Shown piece after piece: positions 57,791 to 64,000 of a DNA stretch of 64,000 nt (the stretch's first letter is position 1; every line of letters begins with the position of its first letter). Made by a program: the position numbers and the translations under genes. The notes beneath the pieces are model-generated. The model was not told the DNA's origin. It searched no databases and saw only the letters and a list, made by a program, of their open reading frames with translations. Location of the stretch: positions 1 through 64,000 of IMG/VR virus record IMGVR_UViG_3300043449_002710; one strand, 5' to 3'. This stretch comes from a virus.

Positions 57791-59440
57791 TTAGTAGTGA
57801 CTCGTGGCCTTATAGATCGACTCTAAGAACCACTCTGGGAAATGCTGTCTTGCTCGGTTCATGAAAGGCAAAAACCCGGGGTCGATAAAATAGGTCGTGG
57901 CAAAATCGGTTTCAGATCTCACCCCTCGCCCGGGAGATTGCACCACGGTCATAGCGGTTCGGTAACTGTACCAATGGGGGTTGGCTTCCATCCGCGCTTT
58001 TACCACCGGGTTATTCATTGGCAGATAAGGAACCTTGCACAAAACAGCGAAACGGCAGAGATCTTCCTTCAAATCGACTCCTTCGGTCATACTCGGAGAA
58101 AGAAGGACCGTGTCGGTGGATCGTTCGTGTTCTCGAAGCATCGCGTTTTGTTCGGATGCGTTCTTAGGGTAAAGAAACCTTCTGCCGTATTTTGGACCTA
58201 GCTTTTCTCGGATCGCTTCGGCGATAGCGTAGGTATGGGTATGGATAATCCCTCGTTCATTGGGATGCCGCGCTAAGATCTCATCGATTCTAGCCAAGAG
58301 GTTGGGCATTTCGGACGACAGGTTTTGATAGTTCAAACCTCTAGCCCCGTTTCGCCACCAAAAATAGATGGGGCGGTTCTTGGCTGGAAAAGGGGAATCC
58401 AAACTAAACCAGCCTGTGGTCTCTGGATCAATTCCAATCATTGAGCAAAATCCTTCTCGCGACAGCAAGGTGGCCGAAAGAAACAGAGTAGGAAATTCAA
58501 AAGTGTTTTTGAAAATCGCGTGAACCTGAAGGGGTTTGATCTCAACCTTGTCTAGTTTGTTCTTTTCTGGGCAACTCACATATTGAATTCCAGAATTGAT
58601 GTTACTCAAGGTAAGCCTGAGCTTTTGCTGCAAGCTCTCTAACCGTTTGTATTTTTTCGAATTGCGATCCTGGGGTGGAACTTGGGCCTCAAACTCCATG
58701 TCTGACTCTAGAGACTGCTGAAGTTTTTTCATCCCTCCAATGACAGCCTCGATGTCTTCGATATCCGTGAAGTATCGCTCAAAACGGTGATCAATCGCGG
58801 ACAAAGTTCTGGCATCAATCGAGACAGAGGCTTCTCCGTCTAAGGCGTTTTCAATCCCATGCCCTTCGTCGTAGATGATGAGCAAAGGTTTTGGAAAAGA
58901 TCCGTTACGCAACAAGGTAAGCGCTTTGGCTGCATTTAAAAGAAGAATGGGAGCATTTTTGGCTGCCTCAGTCACCTGATCGTACTCACAAGCGCGAGAG
59001 CAATATTCAGGTGGTTTCCATTGGGTTTTTTTGTCGGGGGCTCGTAAGCGTGCGCAGCGGGATTGTCCGCAGCTCGCATCGTCGTGATAGCAGCGGTAGT
59101 TATCCAAGCCGCGCAGATCAAACAAGTCTTTTTCGAAGTCGCGGTTATATTGGTCCTGCAGCATTTTGTTCTGGGTGATAATCCAGATCTGAAAACCTTC
59201 TGGCGGATCGGGCAGTTCTTGCGCCAAGGAGATAATAGATTTGGCAATCCCCACCGCCATAGGGCTTTTGCCGGTGCCTGTCGGAGAGTCGATTCCAAAG
59301 TAGCTCGCTTTAAAACCGTCTTTGAAAATCTGTTTCAGCCAAGGTGCGACCGCTTCAAACGCATCAAGCTGTCCTGGGCGAATGCTCGGAAAGGGAAAGT
59401 TCTCTCTCAAATGCTTCAGAATCAATTCGTTTGTCATCAT
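57791..59440 (-). CDS. XPD/DinG-type SF2 helicase
   Basis: About 549 residues from the first ATG at 59440 (a TTG further upstream is possible). Walker A SPTGTGKS, a DEGH box (YDEGHG), and in between a Cys-rich region (YRCYHDDASCGQSRCARL ... YCSRAC) matching the Fe-S cluster insertion of Rad3/XPD/DinG helicases. The C-terminal motif is VVQSPGRGVRSETD. These helicases unwind 5'-3' at damage or R-loops. No clear ribosome-binding site precedes the ATG. Confidence 0.85.
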   Translation of the reverse strand: MMTNELILKHLRENFPFPSIRPGQLDAFEAVAPWLKQIFKDGFKASYFGIDSPTGTGKSPMAVGIAKSIISLAQELPDPPEGFQIWIITQNKMLQDQYNRDFEKDLFDLRGLDNYRCYHDDASCGQSRCARLRAPDKKTQWKPPEYCSRACEYDQVTEAAKNAPILLLNAAKALTLLRNGSFPKPLLIIYDEGHGIENALDGEASVSIDARTLSAIDHRFERYFTDIEDIEAVIGGMKKLQQSLESDMEFEAQVPPQDRNSKKYKRLESLQQKLRLTLSNINSGIQYVSCPEKNKLDKVEIKPLQVHAIFKNTFEFPTLFLSATLLSREGFCSMIGIDPETTGWFSLDSPFPAKNRPIYFWWRNGARGLNYQNLSSEMPNLLARIDEILARHPNERGIIHTHTYAIAEAIREKLGPKYGRRFLYPKNASEQNAMLREHERSTDTVLLSPSMTEGVDLKEDLCRFAVLCKVPYLPMNNPVVKARMEANPHWYSYRTAMTVVQSPGRGVRSETDFATTYFIDPGFLPFMNRARQHFPEWFLESIYKATSHY

Positions 59441-59499
59441 GCACCGAAGGTAAACGATGCGATGCGCTTTCTCCAAAGAAATTAATTTGACGCTATGAG

Positions 59500-59835
59500 C
59501 TAAGTTCGTAAGACCTTGGAAACGGTCGGGTATTCTTCTAAGGATGACTTAGTGGCGTGCGGTAGTTTATTGCGTAACCGTTCTGGGATTTTTTTGAGAA
59601 CATCCCAGTCACGTAAAGTGAAGGCTTGAAAAAGAGTCAGCAGCGTATAGATATCTTCTCCTTTCACTTCTGTTTTAGGTAAGACTTTTTTAAGATCGTC
59701 TTCTAAGGCTTTCAAAAAATTAGGATATCTTTCGCCTTCACTACTTAATTTGTCGTTAAAAATTTCTTTAAAATTGGGCTCTTTAGCGTTGGCTAGGGCG
59801 TATTCGACCAAGTTTTTAAGCTTCTGTATATTCAT
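59500..59835 (-). CDS. C-terminally tagged hypothetical protein, 111 aa
   Basis: Helical protein (MNIQKLKNLVEYALANAKEP) that ends EEYPTVSKVLRT, i.e. the recurrent tag motif at the very C-terminus. No other motif is seen. The 115 bases upstream hold the AT-rich element of the divergent gene. Confidence 0.6.
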   Translation of the reverse strand: MNIQKLKNLVEYALANAKEPNFKEIFNDKLSSEGERYPNFLKALEDDLKKVLPKTEVKGEDIYTLLTLFQAFTLRDWDVLKKIPERLRNKLPHATKSSLEEYPTVSKVLRT

Positions 59836-59930
59836 ATTTTTTCTCTGCCCAATTTTTAGACGGCCTAGGAATAATTGTCCCAGGTTTCATATACTTAAAA
59901 ATAATTACTTTTTCTGTTGGTAGTAGAACT

Positions 59931-59946
59931 ATTTATATTTATAATA
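59931..59946 (+). promoter_or_regulatory. AT-rich 16-base element, exact copy
   Basis: ATTTATATTTATAATA ends five bases before the ATG at 59952. Its last part contains TATAAT at 59940-59945. If this is a -10 box, transcription would begin near the start codon, giving a leaderless or very short-leader mRNA. Confidence 0.5.
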
Positions 59947-59951
59947 GAAGC

Positions 59952-60536
59952 ATGATTAGATGGAAACCAGTTGTTCTACCGAATGTTCATGGCCAAGCTT
60001 ATACGGACAATTTGACTTACATGAACTCCAAGCAAACCCCTTCGCTGGCGCAGATTCAGGCCATGCCTAAAAAGACGCCTATCAGCTTCGTGGACGCTCT
60101 GAAACTGACCCGGTCGGAATTCAACAAGGTGACTTCCTCGGACTACACCCGAGATCAATACCGACAAGCTTTAAAGACCCTGATGGAAGATTGGACCGAT
60201 TGGCTTTCTAATCAAGGCTATCACGTGGAGTTGACAGGAACTGAGTACGAAGTGCTCGCAGATCCGATCGCTGAACTTGCTCAAGCTCAAGATGTTAAAC
60301 CGATCTGGATTCAAGTTTTATCACAAAAGATTTTGACCACCGACAAGCGCCCACCGATTCAATCTGCGCAATGGGTGGACTCAGATCATATCGAGCTGCG
60401 TTATGTGACGGGCGAGAAAGAAATCGCTCGGAAGCTTGTGGCTTCCGATGGTGTGATCTTTGTCCTTTCGAATCTTTTTTCTGAGCGTTTTCTAGGACAG
60501 TCTGAAGCCATCCAAGCCTTTAAGTGGGCTGCCTAA
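59952..60536 (+). CDS. Hypothetical protein, 194 aa
   Basis: No known motif. The N-terminal third is Gln/Lys/Pro-rich; the rest seems alpha/beta (HIELRYVTGEKEIARKLVAS). There is no Shine-Dalgarno before the ATG, only the AT-rich element. Its stop overlaps the next ATG as TAATG. Confidence 0.55.
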   Translation: MIRWKPVVLPNVHGQAYTDNLTYMNSKQTPSLAQIQAMPKKTPISFVDALKLTRSEFNKVTSSDYTRDQYRQALKTLMEDWTDWLSNQGYHVELTGTEYEVLADPIAELAQAQDVKPIWIQVLSQKILTTDKRPPIQSAQWVDSDHIELRYVTGEKEIARKLVASDGVIFVLSNLFSERFLGQSEAIQAFKWAA

Positions 60537-60631
60537 TGATTTCAGTCTATTTCGTTAAACGATTTGGAAGGAAGAAAGAGTGGCAGCAGATCGACCTGGC
60601 AATCAAAAAGTTTTCGGGGATCAAACCCTAA
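60536..60631 (+). CDS. Mini-protein, 31 aa
   Basis: Begins in a TAATG overlap with the previous gene, so translation is probably coupled. Product MISVYFVKRFGRKKEWQQID ... is basic with a hydrophobic start. Function unknown. Confidence 0.5.
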   Translation: MISVYFVKRFGRKKEWQQIDLAIKKFSGIKP

Positions 60632-60656
60632 AGCGAAAGTTCAAGGGCTTGCTAAA

Positions 60657-60941
60657 TTAAGGAAGAATAAGCCCACTTTTTTTTACGCCCATTTTTTCTC
60701 GAAAGCCATCCAAGGTCTTCTCGATGGCGTCCATCGTTTCTGGTGAAAAAACATTTTCATCCGTGGAGGAAGCGACCTTGTAAAAGTAGTCATTAAAACC
60801 CTTGAGCATCGCAGCTTTGACAATCTCTGAAGTGCCGATTGGAATCTCCAGAAGCAGATCCTCGGTAGCGATTCCGTCCGCAGAATTGGAGAAGTTCACG
60901 ATCTTGATGTGCTCGATTTTTTTGGTTCTGTTCTGCTGCAT
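60657..60941 (-). CDS. Hypothetical protein, 94 aa
   Basis: The first ATG at 60941 (MQQNRTKKIEHIKIVNFSNS) is used; a TTG upstream is possible. A small alpha/beta domain ends in a basic helix (LDGFREKMGVKKSGLIL). Function unknown. Confidence 0.5.
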   Translation of the reverse strand: MQQNRTKKIEHIKIVNFSNSADGIATEDLLLEIPIGTSEIVKAAMLKGFNDYFYKVASSTDENVFSPETMDAIEKTLDGFREKMGVKKSGLILP

Positions 60942-61030
60942 AATAAAACCATAGCTCAATCTTTGGTTGACTTCTAGTCCATTTGGCTGTTCGTTTTGGT
61001 AAAAAGAGATCCTTTAGGGGGGGATATGAA

Positions 61031-61288
61031 ATGAAGAAACCTATTCAGAATCCAACAGCCAAGGTTGCAACCGTTGTAGATGTATCTCCACAAATTCTTC
61101 GCGAGTTTGCGGATCGCTTAGACCAAGCTGCAAAAGTCGCTCGCGTGAAACACGGATCTAATGTGCTGGTGGATTTTACGGATGAGATCACTTTCAGGTT
61201 TAATCCAGAAGTTCCCCTTTCCAAAATGATGAACGGATTCACCGATACAGAAGTAGTACAGCATCTCGATTTTGTGGAAGAGAAATAG
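61031..61288 (+). CDS. Hypothetical protein, 85 aa
   Basis: The ATG at 61031 follows a GGGGGGG run; the earlier in-frame start at 60983 adds a non-coding-like basic stretch. Product MKKPIQNPTAKVATVVDVSP ... has a helical middle (ILREFADRLDQAAKVARV). No family is recognised. Confidence 0.6.
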   Translation: MKKPIQNPTAKVATVVDVSPQILREFADRLDQAAKVARVKHGSNVLVDFTDEITFRFNPEVPLSKMMNGFTDTEVVQHLDFVEEK

Positions 61289-61395
61289 GGTAATCCTCTT
61301 AAAAATGGGGTAATTTGCTACTATGCGTTACCCTATTTAGTAATATCTTTAAGCGTTTCAACAACTTAAAAATCATTGACTCTCGTTACATTTAT

Positions 61396-61411
61396 ATTTA
61401 TATTTATAATA
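61396..61411 (+). promoter_or_regulatory. AT-rich 16-base element, exact copy
   Basis: ATTTATATTTATAATA ends two bases before the ATG at 61414, so a conventional -10 box here would place initiation inside the gene. This spacing argues that the element may act as a translation or operator signal rather than a simple promoter. Confidence 0.5.
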
Positions 61412-61413
61412 AT

Positions 61414-61620
61414 ATGAAGAATGTTTTGCAAATTGATGACGTTTTTACTCCAGAACAACTGCAGTTGGCTTCAAAACTTCAGACTGCGAATCTTATTTAC
61501 GAACAGCTCACCAAGCCGTACATCGAGCAGATCAACGAAAAAACCCAGCAAGAAAACGACCCCAAGTATTGGGCTTACCTTTTGGAGTCGGTCTTTTATT
61601 TTCAAGGGAGGAAAAAATGA
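61414..61620 (+). CDS. Small hypothetical protein, 68 aa
   Basis: ATG directly after the AT-rich element; product MKNVLQIDDVFTPEQLQLAS is helical and acidic-basic mixed. It overlaps the next gene as ATGA. Function unknown. Confidence 0.55.
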   Translation: MKNVLQIDDVFTPEQLQLASKLQTANLIYEQLTKPYIEQINEKTQQENDPKYWAYLLESVFYFQGRKK

Positions 61621-61844
61621 GCTTTCTTCGAATCTATGTCAAAAACCCTCGGGAATGGGCAGCCAGGATGTGGGATTCTTATGGGTTCGACTACGACATG
61701 GAAAATTTTGGAACCAACTCGGTTTACGCTTGGCCGTTGGAAGGATCGGATCTTTCCGAACTGAAGACTGCGCTTGATGCAGACGGCATCGACTATGACG
61801 ATACCGTGGATATTTACTTTGGGGGCAAGAATGTCGCAGGATGA
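61617..61844 (+). CDS. Small hypothetical protein, 75 aa
   Basis: Starts MSFLRIYVKNPREWAARMWD in the ATGA overlap. Compact acidic alpha/beta fold with a DADGIDYDDTVDIYFGG loop. It overlaps the next gene by 14 bases. Function unknown. Confidence 0.55.
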   Translation: MSFLRIYVKNPREWAARMWDSYGFDYDMENFGTNSVYAWPLEGSDLSELKTALDADGIDYDDTVDIYFGGKNVAG

Positions 61845-62033
61845 TCAGATTCAAGAATTGAAGGCCGTGCTCCAATGGATTATCGAGCGCATTGAGTTTG
61901 AGGCTGAAAAGTCTCGCAGCAGGCAGAAACCCGACTGGAAAAAAGCCGCGCACACGAGTCCGTGGAGGAGGCGTATGCGGCTATTTCAGTTGTGGAGGAG
62001 TGGGAAAAAATCCGCCGCCAATCCAGCGAATAG
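61831..62033 (+). CDS. Hypothetical protein, likely via -1 frameshift
   Basis: The frame from ATG 61831 reads MSQDDQIQELKAVLQWIIER naturally to about residue 37 and then turns into an Arg/Pro/Ser-rich unlikely tail ending at 62064. One base back at the A-run 61939-61944, the new frame reads SRAHESVEEAYAAISVVEEW and stops at 62031-62033, giving a smooth helical protein of about 67 residues. Either a frameshift mutation or programmed slippage at AAAAAA would explain this. Confidence 0.45.
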
Positions 62034-62071
62034 ACTGAGTTTTTATCCTGAATTTTTTTGTTGATAAATAT

Positions 62072-62087
62072 ATTTATATTGATAATA
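62072..62087 (+). promoter_or_regulatory. AT-rich 16-base element, 15/16 copy
   Basis: ATTTATATTGATAATA lies 18 bases before the ATG at 62106 and is followed by AAGGAG, so here it could be an ordinary promoter with GATAAT as the -10 region. Confidence 0.5.
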
Positions 62088-62105
62088 TCTTGATAAGGAG
62101 TCGCT

Positions 62106-62366
62106 ATGAGAAACAAAGCCTTTATTGAGTACGTTTTAAGCTTTTATGGTCCTGCTGGGATCTATGGGCGCGAGTTGATTTTTGGCGGGGGAGTTTCCGA
62201 AGAGGAAGTCGTGGCAGCCCTTAAAGTTCGGAAGAAGAACAAGAAGGTTCCTTTTGACGGGGACTCGTTGGATCGCGAGATTGTGCGCGATATCATGCTT
62301 TATCTCCGAGGCAAAAAACACGATCTAGAATATTCCATGAAGCCCTATTTTAGGGGCGCGAAATAA
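62106..62366 (+). CDS. Hypothetical protein, 86 aa
   Basis: AAGGAG precedes the ATG. Product MRNKAFIEYVLSFYGPAGIY ... FRGAK with acidic/basic helices (VSEEEVVAALKVRKKNKKVP). First gene of a plus-strand run. Function unknown. Confidence 0.65.
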   Translation: MRNKAFIEYVLSFYGPAGIYGRELIFGGGVSEEEVVAALKVRKKNKKVPFDGDSLDREIVRDIMLYLRGKKHDLEYSMKPYFRGAK

Positions 62367-62379
62367 TCAGGGAGGAAAG

Positions 62380-62691
62380 ATGAAAAAATCATCGTTAAAA
62401 AAAATCATAAGGCTCAAGGCCGACTTCATCGTCCAAGCCGCCAAGATGGAAGGCATCGACCTCCCGCAGTATATGCGCCAGATCGACGAACTAGCCAACA
62501 AGGCACAGCAAATGCCTACCCGGGGCTTCAAGCAACGCGAGCGCAGAGACGCTGTTTACGCAGAGATTGATCAGAAGATCAAAAAACTCATTCTCCGCCT
62601 CGGTAACGCTGTGCTCGATTCTTATCATTTCTGCGGAGCCAACGAGGCGTTGTTGTCAGATGAACAAGTGAAAGAGCTTTTTGGGAAATGA
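62380..62691 (+). CDS. Helical hypothetical protein, 103 aa
   Basis: AGGA precedes the ATG. Mostly helical (SLKKIIRLKADFIVQAAKME), rich in Lys and Arg, with a QMPTRGFKQRERRD loop. Its stop overlaps the next ATG as ATGA. Possibly nucleic-acid binding. Confidence 0.6.
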   Translation: MKKSSLKKIIRLKADFIVQAAKMEGIDLPQYMRQIDELANKAQQMPTRGFKQRERRDAVYAEIDQKIKKLILRLGNAVLDSYHFCGANEALLSDEQVKELFGK

Positions 62692-63047
62692 CCATGAAGG
62701 TTTTTGTCTACAAGAACTTGAACAGAGATTGCTGGAGTATCCGCTCCGTGGAAAGCGGGCTTGTCGTTTCTTACCGGCATAAAGTTCTTCTGCGCGATTG
62801 CGTCTTCAAGGTCGGTGAAGGGGGTAGGCAAAGAGTCGTCAAACTCAAATCCAAGTTCGTTCATGCGGGGGTCCAAGGTTTTGTCACCACCTCGCAGGTT
62901 GAAGAAAAAAATTGGGTTCGGATCAATTACAATCCCTATAAGGGTCCTGACTTTTATGAAGTTGAAACTGGCAAACCGATTGTCTCAGCCAAGTTTGTTC
63001 AGTTCCGAGAAGATGGCGTTTATGCCATCGGTTTAGAGTGGAGGTAA
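62688..63047 (+). CDS. Conserved phage protein, 119 aa
   Basis: Starts in an ATGA overlap (a second ATG follows at 62694). The pattern KVFVYKNLNRDCWSIRSVES and then CVFKVGEGGRQRVVKLKSKF is that of a small protein I recall from many phages, function unknown. Intact and of usual length. Confidence 0.65.
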   Translation: MTMKVFVYKNLNRDCWSIRSVESGLVVSYRHKVLLRDCVFKVGEGGRQRVVKLKSKFVHAGVQGFVTTSQVEEKNWVRINYNPYKGPDFYEVETGKPIVSAKFVQFREDGVYAIGLEWR

Positions 63048-63048
63048 A

Positions 63049-63189
63049 ATGTTTATTTTGCTGTTTTTCATACTTTTTTACGGAGCCCTTTTTGGAGTAG
63101 CCGTATTTCTTTGGGAAATTCATCCCATCCTCGGAATCATGTTCGCGATTTGGTTTTATCACGATTTGCAGAAGGGAAAGAAAAAATGA
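63049..63189 (+). CDS. Small membrane protein, 46 aa
   Basis: Starts MFILLFFILFYGALFGVAVF, a strong transmembrane helix, then a second hydrophobic helix (GIMFAIWFYHDLQKGKKK) and a basic tail. GGAGG precedes the ATG closely. It overlaps the next gene as ATGA. A holin-like or regulatory peptide role is possible. Confidence 0.6.
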   Translation: MFILLFFILFYGALFGVAVFLWEIHPILGIMFAIWFYHDLQKGKKK

Positions 63190-63404
63190 AATACTATTGG
63201 GCTGTCGGATTGAACTTTGATTACGATATTCTGCTGCTCGAAGCAGGGGATGAACCCTCGTCTCAAGCGCACGCTTCGATCAAAGGCCCTTTTAAAAATC
63301 TCTCTGACGCAAAAAAACAAGTGAGGGAATGGATCTCTAGTGACCGAAGCCATCTTCAAGACCAGCTTGAAAACATTAACAGCCTAAAAAAAGATTCATT
63401 TTAA
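63186..63404 (+). CDS. Small hypothetical protein, 72 aa
   Basis: Starts MKYYWAVGLNFDYDILLLEA in the ATGA overlap; a small alpha/beta protein with an acidic-basic helix at the C-terminus. It overlaps the convergent gene at its end. Function unknown. Confidence 0.55.
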   Translation: MKYYWAVGLNFDYDILLLEAGDEPSSQAHASIKGPFKNLSDAKKQVREWISSDRSHLQDQLENINSLKKDSF

Positions 63405-63749
63405 AGCTTCAAACTCTTCTTTAGGCAATCTAAAAAGCCTCAACAGGCTTTGAACCTTGATTGTGTACTTTCCAAAATCCGGGTGCGGCAGGTCGATCCA
63501 ATAAAAGACCAGAAGCTCTTGGGTCAGAGTCCTCAAATGCAATAATGCGCTTGGGTCGCACTCTGGGATTTTTGGAAATTGCGTGGGATACATCTCTTGG
63601 ATCTGAAGCGTGAGATCCAAAATATCGTAGCATTCGACAAATTTTTTGACTGGTTCTACTTTGTAACAAGACCGAATCAGGCCCATCGTATCTTGTTTTA
63701 AGTCCTTCAATATCGTCTTCTCATCCATGAGTTTGACAATCTGAGCCAT
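63396..63749 (-). CDS. Helical hypothetical protein, 117 aa
   Basis: Starts MAQIVKLMDEKTILKDLKQD; a bundle of helices with Cys at 28, 40 and 64. It is the only minus gene near the window end and is convergent with the preceding gene. No family is recognised. Confidence 0.55.
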   Translation of the reverse strand: MAQIVKLMDEKTILKDLKQDTMGLIRSCYKVEPVKKFVECYDILDLTLQIQEMYPTQFPKIPECDPSALLHLRTLTQELLVFYWIDLPHPDFGKYTIKVQSLLRLFRLPKEEFEALK

Positions 63750-63843
63750 ATCTTCAATTTTTACTCCTACCTATTTTTAACAATAATCTGAAAACGGTAA
63801 AATCAAAGATAGACTCTTATTATCTAGGTTGAGGTGTGTACTT

Positions 63844-64000
63844 GTGCCGACCATCCATTTTAAAGATTGTTCCATTCAAGGGGATCTCGCGCAGGCGGTC
63901 TTGGACTTGGAACAACAAATTGGAGATATTGCCAAAGAACTGATCGAGCAGATTCAGTCTATCCCAGTGGACACGAGTTTGATCCCGTCTGGTCATGACA
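63844..64000 (+). CDS. Hypothetical protein, 5' part
   Basis: A GTG at 63844 has GAGG upstream. The visible 52 residues (MPTIHFKDCSIQGDLAQAVL ...) include a helix DLEQQIGDIAKELIEQIQSI. The gene continues beyond the window. Confidence 0.5.
   Translation, partial: MPTIHFKDCSIQGDLAQAVLDLEQQIGDIAKELIEQIQSIPVDTSLIPSGHD

Noticed and set aside
1-64000. CRISPR array, rRNA genes, integrase with attachment site, origin of replication
   Set aside because: No regularly spaced repeats, rRNA-like sequence, tyrosine or serine integrase motifs, or iteron clusters were seen on either strand.

Overview
This window looks like part of a large double-stranded DNA tailed-phage genome of the jumbo type. Genes are packed tightly on both strands, with many 1-, 4- and 8-base start/stop overlaps. 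They mix virion proteins (glycine-rich tail appendage, several large structural proteins), replication and recombination genes (family A DNA polymerase, SbcC/Rad50-like ATPase, two helicases, a ligase-like nucleotidyltransferase), two tRNA genes and dozens of small unrecognised proteins. No ribosomal genes or host metabolic operons are present. A heptose-kinase homologue, a GT9-type glycosyltransferase and a secreted BamE/OmlA-like protein suggest a Gram-negative host, but the sequence alone does not name it. All family calls were made by reading motifs; no database search was possible.

Layout. 1-2.5 kb: end of a frameshifted appendage gene, GT9-type glycosyltransferase, small Cys/His-rich protein. 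2.6-8.6 kb: minus-strand genes, including a ligase-like protein, a secreted OmlA-like protein and a GT2-like glycosyltransferase. 8.7-13.6 kb: plus-strand SbcC/Rad50-like gene, small zinc-ribbon and PGDYG-type proteins, and two tRNA genes. 13.6-15.2 kb: tail appendage genes. 15.2-16.0 kb: MESH1-like HD hydrolase.

16.3-30.9 kb is the centrepiece: three minus-strand genes of 473, 1645 and 2451 codons. By eye they carry about eleven ADP-ribosyltransferase-like domains, four GNAT acetyltransferases, three ParB-like domains, a 2H phosphoesterase, an oligoribonuclease-like exonuclease, a transglutaminase-like domain and a NUDIX domain. This is the architecture described as polyvalent proteins, which some phages and conjugative elements deliver into the cell with their DNA. 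Five short genes with their own ribosome-binding sites lie inside linker parts of the two longest genes, all in the same shifted frame.

31.2-34.0 kb: a divergent module of a membrane histidine kinase, an unrecognised 258-residue protein and a ThiF/E1-like adenylyltransferase. 34-36.1 kb: a virion protein, a zinc-binding protein and a broken copy of a tail-appendage gene start. 36.2-45 kb: a PcfJ-like leucine-rich protein, tandem paralogues, and a DNA polymerase with a uracil-DNA-glycosylase-like N-terminus and a LAGLIDADG intein in its exonuclease domain. 45-49.3 kb: heptose-kinase-like protein and a solo TnpB inserted next to a leucine-rich-repeat remnant. 49.3-57.5 kb: small genes, an SF2 helicase and three virion structural proteins. 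57.5-64 kb: histone H1-like protein, XPD/DinG-type helicase and a run of small plus-strand genes.

Two signals recur. One is a 16-base AT-rich element (ATTTATATTTATAATA, 15-16 of 16 matches at six loci), mostly just upstream of start codons. The other is a short peptide motif, roughly [YF][PS]x[LV][STA][KQ][VI]L, at the ends of otherwise unrelated proteins; it may be a packaging or targeting tag. Four probable frame disruptions are seen (71-104, around 12650, 36000-36130, 61939); recent mutation, recoding and assembly error cannot be told apart from sequence alone.
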